Positions 27,793 to 36,025 of a DNA stretch of 64,000 nucleotides are shown here, one piece after another. The first letter of the stretch is position 1, and each line of letters starts with the position of its first letter. The notes under the pieces were generated by a model. The model worked only from the letters and a program-made list of their open reading frames with translations, was not told the DNA's origin and did not search any database. Origin of the DNA: Cohnella lupini (GTDB lineage: Bacteria > Bacillota > Bacilli > Paenibacillales > Paenibacillaceae); NCBI RefSeq assembly GCF_003386205.1, contig NZ_QRDY01000008.1, forward strand, positions 1-64,000, in the 5' to 3' direction. The translations under genes were made by a program, and so were the position numbers.

Positions 27793-28704
27793 TTAGACGG
27801 TTTGCAAAGGCTCCGTCTTCTCGACCGCATGGCCGCCGAATTCGTTGCGCAAGGCGGCTACGACTTTGCCGGTGAACGTATCGTTCTCCAGCGACCGATA
27901 ACGCATCAGCAGCGACATGGCTATGACCGGAGTCGCGGCTTGCAGATCGAAAGCCGTTTCGACGGTCCATCTGCCTTCGCCGGACGATTGCATGACTCCC
28001 TTGATCTCGTCGAGATTCGCATCCTTGGAGAAGGCGCGTTCGGTCAGCTCCATCAGCCAAGAGCGAATGACCGAGCCGTTGTTCCAGACGCGTGCCACTT
28101 GCTCGAAGTCGAATCCGAAGCCGCTCTTTTCCAATACCTCGAAGCCTTCCCCGATAGAAGCCATCATTCCGTATTCGATGCCGTTGTGGACCATTTTCAA
28201 GAAATGCCCGCTACCGGCCTTGCCTGCGTACAAGTACCCGTTCTCGACCGACGTATCCCGGAAAACGGGCTCAACGATGCTCCACGCTTCGGGATCTCCG
28301 CCGACCATATAACATGCGCCGTTACGCGCGCCTTCCATGCCGCCGGAGGTGCCAACGTCAAGGAAATGGATGCCGTGGGATTGCAATTGGTCATGACGAC
28401 GAACCGATTCTTTATAATGTGAATTTCCGGCCTCGATTATGATATCTCCTTGCGAGAGCAACGGAGTGACTTCTGCGATAACGGAATCCACGACGGAGTG
28501 AGGAACCATGAGCCACAGAATTCTCGGCGCGGCCATAGACCGGACGAGCTCCTGCAGATTCGTCGTTCCTTGCGCGCCAAGCTTCTTCACCGATTCGACC
28601 GCGTCCGCGTTCAAATCGAACGCGGTAACCTTATGACGATGATCCAGTAAATTTTGCGCCAAGTTAAAACCCATTTTTCCTAGTCCGATTAAGCCGATAT
28701 CCAT
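27793..28704 (-). CDS. gnd: 6-phosphogluconate dehydrogenase, decarboxylating (short form)
   Basis: Converts 6-phosphogluconate to ribulose 5-phosphate and CO2 with NAD(P)H formation. 303 residues, the short YqeC/GntZ-like type. It has an N-terminal Rossmann motif IGLGKMGFNLAQNL, the substrate segment DVGTSGGMEGARNG and the catalytic KMVHNGIEYG. AGGAGGGA precedes ATG 28704. It overlaps the end of zwf by 16 nt, indicating coupling. Confidence 0.92.
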   Translation of the reverse strand: MDIGLIGLGKMGFNLAQNLLDHRHKVTAFDLNADAVESVKKLGAQGTTNLQELVRSMAAPRILWLMVPHSVVDSVIAEVTPLLSQGDIIIEAGNSHYKESVRRHDQLQSHGIHFLDVGTSGGMEGARNGACYMVGGDPEAWSIVEPVFRDTSVENGYLYAGKAGSGHFLKMVHNGIEYGMMASIGEGFEVLEKSGFGFDFEQVARVWNNGSVIRSWLMELTERAFSKDANLDEIKGVMQSSGEGRWTVETAFDLQAATPVIAMSLLMRYRSLENDTFTGKVVAALRNEFGGHAVEKTEPLQTV

Positions 28705-30215
28705 GTTTGTTCCCTCCTGATGATGTTGTTTGCTTGCGGCGGCTTAGGATCCAGCCACCATTCGAAGCCGTCTTCCTCGAGCAATTGGTCGGAGGCTTCG
28801 GGTCCGTTCGAGCCGGCTTCATAAGAATGAAGGGGAACGAGGTTCTCCTCGAAGGCTTCCAAGATCGGTTGAACCCATTGCCACGACAGCTCGACCTCGT
28901 TCCAATGGGCGAAGAAGGTGGCGTCGCCTCTAAGAGCGTCGAAGATCAGCCGTTCGTACGCTTCCGGCAGCTTGTCCTGCTCCGCGTTGAAGCTTAATTG
29001 CACCGGCTCGAGATTTCCGTTGCTCGCGAAGTTCTTGCCGTTGAATTGGAAGGACACCCGTTCGTTCGGATTAATCTCGATAACCAGAAGGTTCGGGGAA
29101 GTGATCTCGTTGCGCGATAAGTATAATTCCTTGGTCGGGTTTTTGAATTCCACCACGATTCGGGTCGACTTTCCGGACATTCTTTTGCCGGTACGGATGT
29201 AGAAAGGAACGCCTTCCCACTTAGGATCTTCGATCCATAGTCTGGCGGCTACGAACGTGTCGTTCTTGGAAGTCGCTTCGATGCCAGGTTCCTCTAAATA
29301 GCCGGGGACGTCTTTTCCATTGACCGAGCCGCTTGCGTACTGGCCGCGAACTACGCTAAGCGCCGCTTCCGGCTTGTTGATCGGTTGTAGCGACTGAATA
29401 ATTTTACGTTTCTCGTCTTTGATGTTAGAAGGGGTAATCTGACTCGGAAGGTGAAGGGCGGTCATCATCAGCACCTGCAGCATATGGTTCTGCACCATGT
29501 CCCTAATAGCTCCGGCATTATCGTAATAGCCGGCACGTTCTTCCACGCCGACCGTCTCACTGGCCGTAATCTGCACGTTGGCGATATGGTCCTTGTTCCA
29601 GACGGCTTGGATAACCGGGTTGGCGAGCACCAGCGTTTCGAGGTTCTGCACCATGCTCTTGCCTAGGTAATGGTCTATGCGGTAGATTTCGTTCTCTTCG
29701 AACGCTTCACTTAGCTTGGCGTTAAGAGAGCGGGCGGACGACAAGTCGTGACCGAAAGGCTTCTCGATAATAAGACGTTTCCAGCCCTCGGTATCGCCGA
29801 GTCCGCTTTCCTTGATCTGAAGCGCGATCACGTCGAAGAATTCCGGCGCGACGGACAGGTAGAACAGGCGATTGCTCTTCATGTTCAGCTCGTCCTCGCG
29901 AGACTTAACCAATTGAAGCAGTTTGCGATAATCCTCGGTATTGTTCACGTCTAGCGGATGGTAGCGGAATGCCGATAAGAAGGCGTTCAGATCGGAGCTT
30001 GAGACCGCGTTGGCGGAGCGTCTGGAGAATTGCCGCAGCGATTGCTCCACTTGGCTCTGGAACGTGTCGTTCGATAGTTCGCGTCTACCCAATCCGATGA
30101 TGGAGAAGGAAGGCGGAAGCTTTCCGTCCACGAACAGATTGTACAGCGCGGGATATATTTTTCTCTTGGCAAGATCTCCCGTCGCGCCAAACAATACGTA
30201 AGTCATAGGTTCCAT
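28689..30215 (-). CDS. zwf: Glucose-6-phosphate 1-dehydrogenase
   Basis: First step of the oxidative pentose phosphate pathway: glucose 6-phosphate to 6-phosphogluconolactone with NADPH. 508 residues, the normal length. Coenzyme motif FGATGDLAKRKIYPALYNLF near residue 9, substrate/catalytic motif RIDHYLGKSMVQN near 180. AGGAGG is 7-8 nt before ATG 30215. It leads the zwf-gnd-trxB operon and is divergent from an HxlR-type regulator with a palindrome in the shared promoter region. Confidence 0.95.
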   Translation of the reverse strand: MEPMTYVLFGATGDLAKRKIYPALYNLFVDGKLPPSFSIIGLGRRELSNDTFQSQVEQSLRQFSRRSANAVSSSDLNAFLSAFRYHPLDVNNTEDYRKLLQLVKSREDELNMKSNRLFYLSVAPEFFDVIALQIKESGLGDTEGWKRLIIEKPFGHDLSSARSLNAKLSEAFEENEIYRIDHYLGKSMVQNLETLVLANPVIQAVWNKDHIANVQITASETVGVEERAGYYDNAGAIRDMVQNHMLQVLMMTALHLPSQITPSNIKDEKRKIIQSLQPINKPEAALSVVRGQYASGSVNGKDVPGYLEEPGIEATSKNDTFVAARLWIEDPKWEGVPFYIRTGKRMSGKSTRIVVEFKNPTKELYLSRNEITSPNLLVIEINPNERVSFQFNGKNFASNGNLEPVQLSFNAEQDKLPEAYERLIFDALRGDATFFAHWNEVELSWQWVQPILEAFEENLVPLHSYEAGSNGPEASDQLLEEDGFEWWLDPKPPQANNIIRREQTWISA

Positions 30216-30252
30216 CGTGATTCCTCCTAGCGCGTCTAAAGCGGCGCTTTAT

Positions 30253-30269
30253 GGTTACTAATAGTAACC
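30253..30269. promoter_or_regulatory. Perfect palindrome, likely HxlR-type operator between zwf and the regulator
   Basis: GGTTACT-AAT-AGTAACC is a perfect 7-bp inverted repeat with a 3-nt spacer, 38 nt upstream of zwf. Its TTACT...AGTAA form resembles the TACT-N-AGTA boxes bound by redox-sensing HxlR/DUF24 proteins such as YodB. Confidence 0.65.
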
Positions 30270-30486
30270 TGTATACTTAACATCGCCTATCTTACACCCG
30301 GTGCAGGGGTACGTCAATAAAAAAGTGTCGAAAGTGTGAATATAAAAAAATAAGTGTCATGTATGCGTTTTCTATGATAAATTATATTTAATGGAGTGAT
30401 TCGGAAATGTTATCGATGTGCTCATTCGTATTATTAAGCCATCTCGATTGGGTAATAATAAGTAAACTGATTAAGGAGCGGATACG

Positions 30487-30807
30487 ATGGATGCAGTGAA
30501 GAATACGGATACGATATGCGAGAAGGTCGAGCATGTACACGACATCATCAGCAAGAAGTGGGTCAGCTCCATTATTCATACTCTTATGGAAGAACCCAAA
30601 CGCTTCAGCGAGATCAACGCTTATATCCCGGATCTCAGCAAACGCGTGCTGAACGAGCGAGTTAAGGACTTGGAAGACATGGGCATCGTCATTCGGAATG
30701 TTATCACGGAGCGGCCGATCCGAACGGAATATTCCTTAACCCGTAAAGGCGTCGAGCTAGGCAGAGCGCTAAAGGGACTAGAAGAATGGGCGAACAAGTG
30801 GGTATAA
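30487..30807 (+). CDS. HxlR-family (DUF24) winged-helix regulator
   Basis: A 106-residue MarR-like DNA-binding protein. The HxlR fold is recognisable (ISKKWVSSIIHTLMEEPKRFSEI; LSKRVLNERVKDLEDMGIV; YSLTRKG). Its only cysteine is Cys11, just before the first helix, at the place of the redox-sensing N-terminal Cys of YodB/HypR-type members. AAGGAG precedes ATG 30487. Divergent from zwf-gnd-trxB, it probably controls that operon and itself in response to thiol stress. Confidence 0.85.
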   Translation: MDAVKNTDTICEKVEHVHDIISKKWVSSIIHTLMEEPKRFSEINAYIPDLSKRVLNERVKDLEDMGIVIRNVITERPIRTEYSLTRKGVELGRALKGLEEWANKWV

Positions 30808-30831
30808 GAGCGATAGCGGCTATGTAAGTTT

Positions 30832-30869
30832 AAGGCGGGAATTCTCCTCGGAGGGTTCCGGCCTTTTTA
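30832..30869 (+). terminator. Intrinsic terminator after the HxlR-type gene
   Basis: AAGGCGGGA (30832 on) pairs with TCCGGCCTT with one G-G mismatch, with an inner CTCC/GGAG stem, followed by TTTTAT. Confidence 0.75.
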
Positions 30870-30971
30870 TTGATACAACGATATCTGCCGTCACAACGGC
30901 GGCGAAGCCAGTTACCGCTGCGGCGATCAAGGTGAGGTAGTAGCTAAGTGAGTTTAGAGATATCTCGTTCA

Positions 30972-31160
30972 AATACGATGTGTTTCATTGTACTTCTGGA
31001 GCACGATCAAGAATTTAGCTGAATAAAGATGTTTTTTATTCCTATGGGTCCCCATTTGGTCTATTCCTTTCCTAAATACGATCTATAGTGATGTTCCTCA
31101 TCCTACTTTGATTGCAAAAGCGCCAAACTGCTCCAATAACGATGATTACCATTCTATTTG
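30972..31160. repeat. Dispersed element, copy 1 (four GATG...CATC-type units)
   Basis: Units AATACGATGTGTTTCATTG (30972), AATAAAGATG (31022), ATAGTGATGTTCCTCATCC (31085) and AATAACGATGATTACCATTC (31135) are spaced 50, 63 and 50 nt. The stretch is closely similar to 55659-55850 and more distantly to 63131-63325. Similarity to the 55-kb copy extends downstream to CCGCAGAGCACGCTTT (31215-31230) and weakly upstream to a GGCGGCGAAGCC segment near 30900. No gene is supported between 30870 and 31340. Confidence 0.88.
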
Positions 31161-31273
31161 CGCGCCTGGGGTGGGCTTATTTTCCGTTGCGGAAAAATTT
31201 GAGGCAAACCGTACCCGCAGAGCACGCTTTATTGTCGTACCGACGCAGACGGCGCCCCCTTATTACTTTTATC

Positions 31274-31319
31274 TTGACGAATCATATATCCTAAGTGTAG
31301 GATAAATATCGTTAGGATA
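31274..31319 (+). promoter_or_regulatory. Promoter and palindromic operator of the doxX-pirin-marR operon
   Basis: TTGACG (31274-31279) and TAGGAT (31298-31303), 18 nt apart, form a plausible promoter. The spacer and -10 are covered by the perfect inverted repeat TATCCTA-AGTG-TAGGATA (31287-31304), and a third half-site TTAGGATA follows at 31312-31319. This fits steric repression by the MarR-type protein encoded at the end of the operon. Confidence 0.6.
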
Positions 31320-31342
31320 TAAAATATAGGGGAGTGAGAATG

Positions 31343-31693
31343 ATGAACGTATTGTCCATCGTGCTTCAAAGTATTCTTGGTCTAGGGTTTCTAATGTTCG
31401 GGCTTGGCAAATTCGGCAAGCAGATGAAGGAAGAGTTCAACCGATACCAACTGTCGTCCTCCATGAGGATTTTCACGGGGCTGGTGGAAATCGCATCGGC
31501 CATTATCGTTATTATTGGAATTTGGGAGGATCCCTATGCCGCGGTCGGCGGAATCCTGATTGCCGTTACGATGTTCTTCGCGGTGCTGGTCCATTTGGTT
31601 CGCGTTAAGGATCCGGCAGGCAAAGCACTCATGCCGTTCATTCTGTTCGTACTGGGCTTAGTCGTGGTCGCTTTGAATTGGAGCACATTCTAA
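31343..31693 (+). CDS. DoxX-family membrane protein
   Basis: 116 residues with four predicted membrane helices (about 5-22, 45-62, 68-88, 95-113). DoxX-like proteins such as CatD accompany quinone or thiol stress resistance in bacilli. ATG 31343 has better spacing to AGGGGAG than ATG 31340 or GTG 31334. It is first of three co-directional genes (doxX-pirin-marR), 18 nt before the next. Confidence 0.8.
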   Translation: MNVLSIVLQSILGLGFLMFGLGKFGKQMKEEFNRYQLSSSMRIFTGLVEIASAIIVIIGIWEDPYAAVGGILIAVTMFFAVLVHLVRVKDPAGKALMPFILFVLGLVVVALNWSTF

Positions 31694-31711
31694 TAGAAGG
31701 AGTTGTTCGAT

Positions 31712-32488
31712 ATGAACATTCAAATATTAGGACCGGAGAAACAAGCCAGAGAAGAATTCGACGGCGGTAAAATAATAGCGCAGAAGCCTCTCGGTTTCTC
31801 GGGACAAGGGGCCGTCACGGTTAGGCTTGGACCGCTTTTCTACTGGGCATGGGGGCAAGCGGCAGCGGCGGGGGGAATCGGATTCCATCCTCATCAAGGC
31901 TTCGAGATCATGACTTACGGGATTGCGGGCAAGGGTCTTCACCGAGACACGCTGGGCACGGAAAGCATTCTGGAAGCAGGAGATATTCAGCTCATGCAAG
32001 CGGGCTCCGGTCTTCAGCATGCGGAAAGCGTAGATGCCGGCTTCGAGAGCTTTCAAATCTGGCTTGAGCCTTACTTGACCGAGGCCGTCAAGCGCGCGCC
32101 GACTTACACCTTGTTCAAGCACGAGTCGTTTCCTCAGACTCATCGCGACGGCGTGAACGTCAAGACGATCGTAGGAGAGGGCTCGCCCATCGACAAGCTA
32201 GTGACGGATGTAAGAATGTATGACGTCGAGATCGAGCGGGGATCGACTTACGTCCATCGGTTATTGCCGGGACGGACGCTTGGCGGGTTAGCGATCAGAG
32301 GAAATGGCGGTTTCGTGGGGACGCTCGGCGTGGAGCCCGTTTCTTTTCAAAATAAAGATTTTGCGATCGTCCAGGGCAACGTCCAAGAGGAAAATGTCAT
32401 CATTCGCGCAGAGGGCGAGAAGCTTCGGATGTTCCTGATTGAAATTCCAACCGAAGTCGAATATCCTTTGTATAACAAAGCCAGATAA
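31712..32488 (+). CDS. Pirin-family bicupin protein
   Basis: 258 residues. The N-terminal cupin shows the metal-binding HPHQGFEIMTYG and QAGSGLQHAES motifs (near 55-105) and FQIWLEP; a degenerate C-terminal cupin follows (about 165-255). Some pirins are quercetinases or redox sensors, others have no known reaction. AGAAGGAG is 9 nt before ATG 31712. Placement between a DoxX protein and a MarR regulator points to detoxification of quinones or flavonoid-like aromatics. Confidence 0.88.
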   Translation: MNIQILGPEKQAREEFDGGKIIAQKPLGFSGQGAVTVRLGPLFYWAWGQAAAAGGIGFHPHQGFEIMTYGIAGKGLHRDTLGTESILEAGDIQLMQAGSGLQHAESVDAGFESFQIWLEPYLTEAVKRAPTYTLFKHESFPQTHRDGVNVKTIVGEGSPIDKLVTDVRMYDVEIERGSTYVHRLLPGRTLGGLAIRGNGGFVGTLGVEPVSFQNKDFAIVQGNVQEENVIIRAEGEKLRMFLIEIPTEVEYPLYNKAR

Positions 32489-32500
32489 GGTGGATGACTA

Positions 32501-32995
32501 ATGACTGAACGCGATACCGAAGGTCAGGCGCTGGATTTAAGACTTATACGAGTCATGAAGAATATGGCGAACGCCATGTTCAAGAGCTTGGAGCGGGACA
32601 TCGACAGTTATGGACTTAGCGTGGAAACCTTTCAAATTCTCGAGCTTCTTTATAATAAAGGTCCGCATCCCATCCAGAAGATCAGCGAAACCTTCTTGAT
32701 TCCTAGTGGAAGCATCACCTACGTGGTCGATAAGCTGGAGAAAAAGGGCTTCGTGGAACGGGTTCCCATCCCTGGCGATCGGCGCAAGGCGAACGTCACG
32801 CTGACCGACGAGGGACGCGGCTATTTCGATAATATTTTCCCCAAGCATGCCGGGTTGATCTCCGACAATCTGAGCTTCGTAACTGACGAAGAGAAGCACC
32901 AGCTGATCGTGCTGCTTAAGAAGATCGGTCTGGGAATCGTGGAGCGCCAGAGCGGGGAAAGCGGACAAGCTCATGGGGAAGATAGCGGAAAATGA
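32501..32995 (+). CDS. MarR-family transcriptional regulator
   Basis: 164 residues, with the winged-helix core at about 35-125 (PIQKISETFLIPSGSITYVVDKLEKKGF and the wing PGDRRKANVTLTDEG). It ends the doxX-pirin-marR operon and is followed by a terminator. It is probably an autorepressor released by electrophiles or phenolics, acting at the palindrome at 31287-31304; the ligand is not readable from sequence. Confidence 0.9.
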   Translation: MTERDTEGQALDLRLIRVMKNMANAMFKSLERDIDSYGLSVETFQILELLYNKGPHPIQKISETFLIPSGSITYVVDKLEKKGFVERVPIPGDRRKANVTLTDEGRGYFDNIFPKHAGLISDNLSFVTDEEKHQLIVLLKKIGLGIVERQSGESGQAHGEDSGK

Positions 32996-32996
32996 A

Positions 32997-33036
32997 AATA
33001 GGTCGGAGCCTCTTCATGGGGTTCCGGCCTATTTTT
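32997..33036 (+). terminator. Intrinsic terminator after marR
   Basis: AATAGG-CGGAGCC pairs with GGTTCCG-CCTATT, followed by TTTT. It starts within 2 nt of the stop codon. Confidence 0.85.
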
Positions 33037-33069
33037 TGGCGCCTCGTGTGCGACTATTGCGAATGTGCG

Positions 33070-34431
33070 CTAAGGAATAACCGCGACGCTATTCGGTCCG
33101 CTTCCTACTGCTATGGCTAGGATGACAGTATTGGTATTCCCGTCGACGACGGAAACCGTACCGTCCGTTGAATTGGCCACATAGACGCCGTTCGTTAAGG
33201 GATTTACCGCTACGGCCTGTGGCGAATTCCCTACAAGTATGGTATCCAAGACGGTATTGCTGATCGCATCGATGATCGAGAGCGAATTGTCCGTGCCATT
33301 GGGCACGTATACTCGGCGAGTAATGGAGTTTACTCCGATGCCGACGGGTATGTTTCCTACTTGAATAGGAGTAAGGGGAGTATTGGCGAGCCCGCTAACG
33401 GGCGTGACGGTGCCGTCGCCGAGATTCGCCGCATAGATCAGGTTCGATGAGAGATCGGCCGCCACCCCAACGGGGACGAAGCCAACCTGGACGTTGTCTA
33501 TGATGGTATGCGTCAGTCCGCTGATGACGGTAACACTGGCGCTTGCTTGGTTGGCTACGTATATTCGATTCGTGATCGGGTTCACTCCGATAGCGACCGG
33601 GCTGCCACTCACTAGAATCGTGGTGATTACGGTATTGGTCGCTCCATCGATAACCGAGACAACGTTATCACCCGTACTTGCGACGAAAATCTGATTCGTA
33701 TTCGGATTCACTCCGATTCCTGTCGGACCAGTGGTGACTTGAACGTCGGTAATGACGGTATTCGTAGCTCCATCGATCACCGTGACCGTGTCTACGCCAC
33801 TATTGGATACGTATATCCGATTCGTCGCCGGATTCACTCCGATGCCACCCGGTCCTGAGCCTACGGGAACAGTAGCTATGACGCTAAGAATATTTCCGTC
33901 AATGACGGAGACCGAATCATCGTTGAAATTCAACGCATAGATTCGATTCACCGAAGTCGGAATCGCAGGACCGGCAGGACCTTCGGGGCCAGTGGCTCCT
34001 TGGGGTCCGGCGGGGCCAGCGGCACCGGCAGGGCCTTGAGCGCCGGCAAGTCCAGGCGGTCCGGCGATTCCTTGGGGGCCGCTAGGGCCTTGAAGGCCGG
34101 GAGCTCCCGGTAATCCGGCGGGGCCTTGAATTCCGGCAACTCCTTGAATTCCCGGAATACCTGGCGGTCCCATCGGACCTTGCGGACCGACAACTCCCGG
34201 CGGTCCCGAATTTCCTTCCGCACCTGCGGTACCCCGTAATCCTCTAAACCCGCGGAGACCCCGTAATCCAACAGGCCCTCTTAATCCAGCCGGACCTCGC
34301 CGTCCTCTATACCTCGGGGACTCCTCCAGCTCATCCACTTCATGTTCAAGCTTCCGTACTTTTCTACGTAATATTTTAACGACTCGTCGAATTTGCAAGG
34401 GTTTACGCTTGGAATTTCCGGAACAGCCCAC
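33070..34431 (-). CDS. Collagen-like stalk fused to a YVTN beta-propeller
   Basis: About 453 residues. A basic N-terminus with a short coiled coil ([19 protein letters not shown]) is followed by roughly 38 Gly-X-Y triplets (about residues 45-158) and seven or so YVTN/NHL-like blades (NRIYVSN...[12 protein letters not shown]...GVNP). No Sec signal is visible, as in exosporium BclA-type collagen proteins, so a spore- or cell-surface filament is likely. AGGAGG lies inside the longest open frame (start 34452) and is 9 nt before GTG 34431, so the latter is preferred. A stalk topped by a propeller is the inferred shape. Confidence 0.82.
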   Translation of the reverse strand: MGCSGNSKRKPLQIRRVVKILRRKVRKLEHEVDELEESPRYRGRRGPAGLRGPVGLRGLRGFRGLRGTAGAEGNSGPPGVVGPQGPMGPPGIPGIQGVAGIQGPAGLPGAPGLQGPSGPQGIAGPPGLAGAQGPAGAAGPAGPQGATGPEGPAGPAIPTSVNRIYALNFNDDSVSVIDGNILSVIATVPVGSGPGGIGVNPATNRIYVSNSGVDTVTVIDGATNTVITDVQVTTGPTGIGVNPNTNQIFVASTGDNVVSVIDGATNTVITTILVSGSPVAIGVNPITNRIYVANQASASVTVISGLTHTIIDNVQVGFVPVGVAADLSSNLIYAANLGDGTVTPVSGLANTPLTPIQVGNIPVGIGVNSITRRVYVPNGTDNSLSIIDAISNTVLDTILVGNSPQAVAVNPLTNGVYVANSTDGTVSVVDGNTNTVILAIAVGSGPNSVAVIP

Positions 34432-34562
34432 TGTCAGGCACCTCCTAATCATGATGATGTTTGCACTATGTTATGACAAACAACCAATGGAGGGCTGGAC
34501 TATTGACTATTTGGGCATGGATTTACGCCCAGGTCGTTCTTCTCTTTTCCTATCGATTAAGC

Positions 34563-34568
34563 TATAAT
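34563..34568 (+). promoter_or_regulatory. -10 element of the B12 operon promoter
   Basis: A perfect TATAAT about 45 nt upstream of the riboswitch. No good -35 hexamer is visible at the expected distance. Confidence 0.5.
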
Positions 34569-34609
34569 GCACAAGTGAGATACTCGCTTGATCAATTGAA
34601 TATTTTACA

Positions 34610-34790
34610 GCCTGTAGGTGCCTTAGACGCGTCAAGCGATTAAGGTTAAAAGGGAAGTCGGTGCAAATCCGACGCGGTCCCGCCACTGTATATCGGGGAC
34701 AACCTCGCAAGTCCACTGTTCCGCAAGGAATGGGAAGGAGAGGAAGTCGTCTAACCCGTAAGCCAGGAAACCTGCCTACTCGGCTTCGCC
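34610..34790 (+). ncRNA. Adenosylcobalamin riboswitch
   Basis: The conserved cobalamin-aptamer segments are present in order: GTAGGTGCC, the AAAAGGGAAGTCGGTG block with GCAAATCCGACGCGGTCCC, GCCACTGT, and the B12 box AGCCAGGAAACCTGCC (34761-34776). It lies upstream of btuFCD and cob genes and is followed by a terminator, so it probably shuts the operon when coenzyme B12 is abundant. Confidence 0.95.
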
Positions 34791-34879
34791 AACGAACATC
34801 CTTCGCGGAAAAGGACTGGCCGAATCGGGATAACTATTACAATCTGCTAGATATAGCATGGATTTTCCCTGAATCAGCT

Positions 34880-34917
34880 AAACCCCTTGTTTCCATATGG
34901 AGACAGGGGGTTTTCTC
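34880..34917 (+). terminator. Riboswitch-controlled terminator
   Basis: AACCCCTTGTTTCC and GGAGACAGGGGGTT form a long stem with two mismatches around ATAT, followed by TTTTCTCG. Its place between aptamer and btuF makes it the likely expression platform. Confidence 0.85.
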
Positions 34918-34987
34918 GTTGAATGGCTCTGCCGGTAAAAGATTTAATCGTTCAAGCCCTACTCCATCACTTATTCTGAAGGGAAGA

Positions 34988-36025
34988 ATGAAAATGAAAC
35001 AACGTTTAGGATTAATGGGATTAATACTTGCTATCGTTATCGTATTAGCGGGGTGCGGATCGAATAACGGTACGAATGCGGCGAATTCGACGAATTCGGG
35101 AACCGCGTCGGCGAGCGCTTCCGCCTCCCAGCCAGCCGAATCGCAGCAGAGCGAGGAAGCATCGGCAAGCATCGAGACGAAGCAAACGACCTATCCGCTT
35201 ACGGTCAAGGATGCGAGCGGAGAGGAAATCACCTTCGAGAAAGCGCCGGCGCAAATCGTATCGACTTCCCCTTCGGAGACGGAGATCTTATTCGCGCTCG
35301 GTCTTGGAGACCGGATCGTGGGCGTCTCGGACTTCGATAATTATCCGGCGGAAGCGGCAAGCAAGCAGAAGGTAGGCGGCGTCTCGGAGCCGAACATCGA
35401 AGCGATTATCGGAGCCAATGCCGACTTCGTCGTCTCGGGCATATCGATCAAGGATACGGCGCTCGAGAAATTGCGTTCCCTGGGTCTGAACGTATTCAGA
35501 ACTGAACCTAAGAAAGTGGAAGACGTTCTGAGCAACATCCTGCTATTCGGACAAATCAATGACAAGCAAGCTGAGGCGGAAGCGCTCGTAGCGAAGATGA
35601 GAGAAGACATTCGCAAGGTGACGGAGGCTGCCGCCACGATCAAGACCGAAGACAAGAAGAAGGTTTACATCGAGTTCTCTCCGGGCTGGACGGTAGGCAG
35701 AGGCGAGTTCATGGACGAATTGATCTCCATCGCCGGGGGCATTAACATTGCTTCCGATGTAGAGGGATGGAACGCCATCAACGAAGAGAAGATCATTAAG
35801 GATAATCCGGACGTTATCTTCTATACCTTGAATATCACCGACGAGAGCGGCAAGAAGCTGGAAGATCTTATTCAAGGACGCAGCGGTTGGGACAAAATCA
35901 AAGCGATCGCGGACAAGAACCTGGTAGGGCTGGACGGCGATATCCTATCCCGGCCGGGACCAAGAATTACGGAAGCGCTGATCCAGATCTCTAACGGGAT
36001 ATACCCGGGATTGGTTAAAGAGTGA
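34988..36025 (+). CDS. btuF: Vitamin B12-binding lipoprotein
   Basis: About 345 residues. The signal peptide has a lipobox (VLAGC, Cys23) and an Ala/Ser-rich linker, then a BtuF/FecB-type binding domain (about 75-340: IVSTSPSETEILFALGLGDRIVG at the first lobe, kept short here; FVVSGISIKD; ENP-like DNPDVIFYT). It captures cobalamin or cobinamide for BtuCD. ATG 34988 or 34994 is possible; GAAGGG lies 4 and 10 nt upstream respectively. The open frame runs upstream through the riboswitch, which is not coding. It overlaps btuC by 4 nt. Confidence 0.9.
   Translation: MKMKQRLGLMGLILAIVIVLAGCGSNNGTNAANSTNSGTASASASASQPAESQQSEEASASIETKQTTYPLTVKDASGEEITFEKAPAQIVSTSPSETEILFALGLGDRIVGVSDFDNYPAEAASKQKVGGVSEPNIEAIIGANADFVVSGISIKDTALEKLRSLGLNVFRTEPKKVEDVLSNILLFGQINDKQAEAEALVAKMREDIRKVTEAAATIKTEDKKKVYIEFSPGWTVGRGEFMDELISIAGGINIASDVEGWNAINEEKIIKDNPDVIFYTLNITDESGKKLEDLIQGRSGWDKIKAIADKNLVGLDGDILSRPGPRITEALIQISNGIYPGLVKE

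Noticed and set aside
27761..28060. Upstream extension of the trxB reading frame
   Set aside because: It overlaps gnd in another frame and would add 100 residues before the FAD motif, unlike any thioredoxin reductase.
30870..31340. Possible small genes in the gap before doxX
   Set aside because: Both candidate frames lie in the dispersed element and have no ribosome-binding site; the element recurs at 55.7 and 63.2 kb with different frames.
34661..34987. Upstream extension of the btuF reading frame
   Set aside because: It runs through the cobalamin riboswitch and its terminator; the lipoprotein signal peptide starts at 34988 or 34994.
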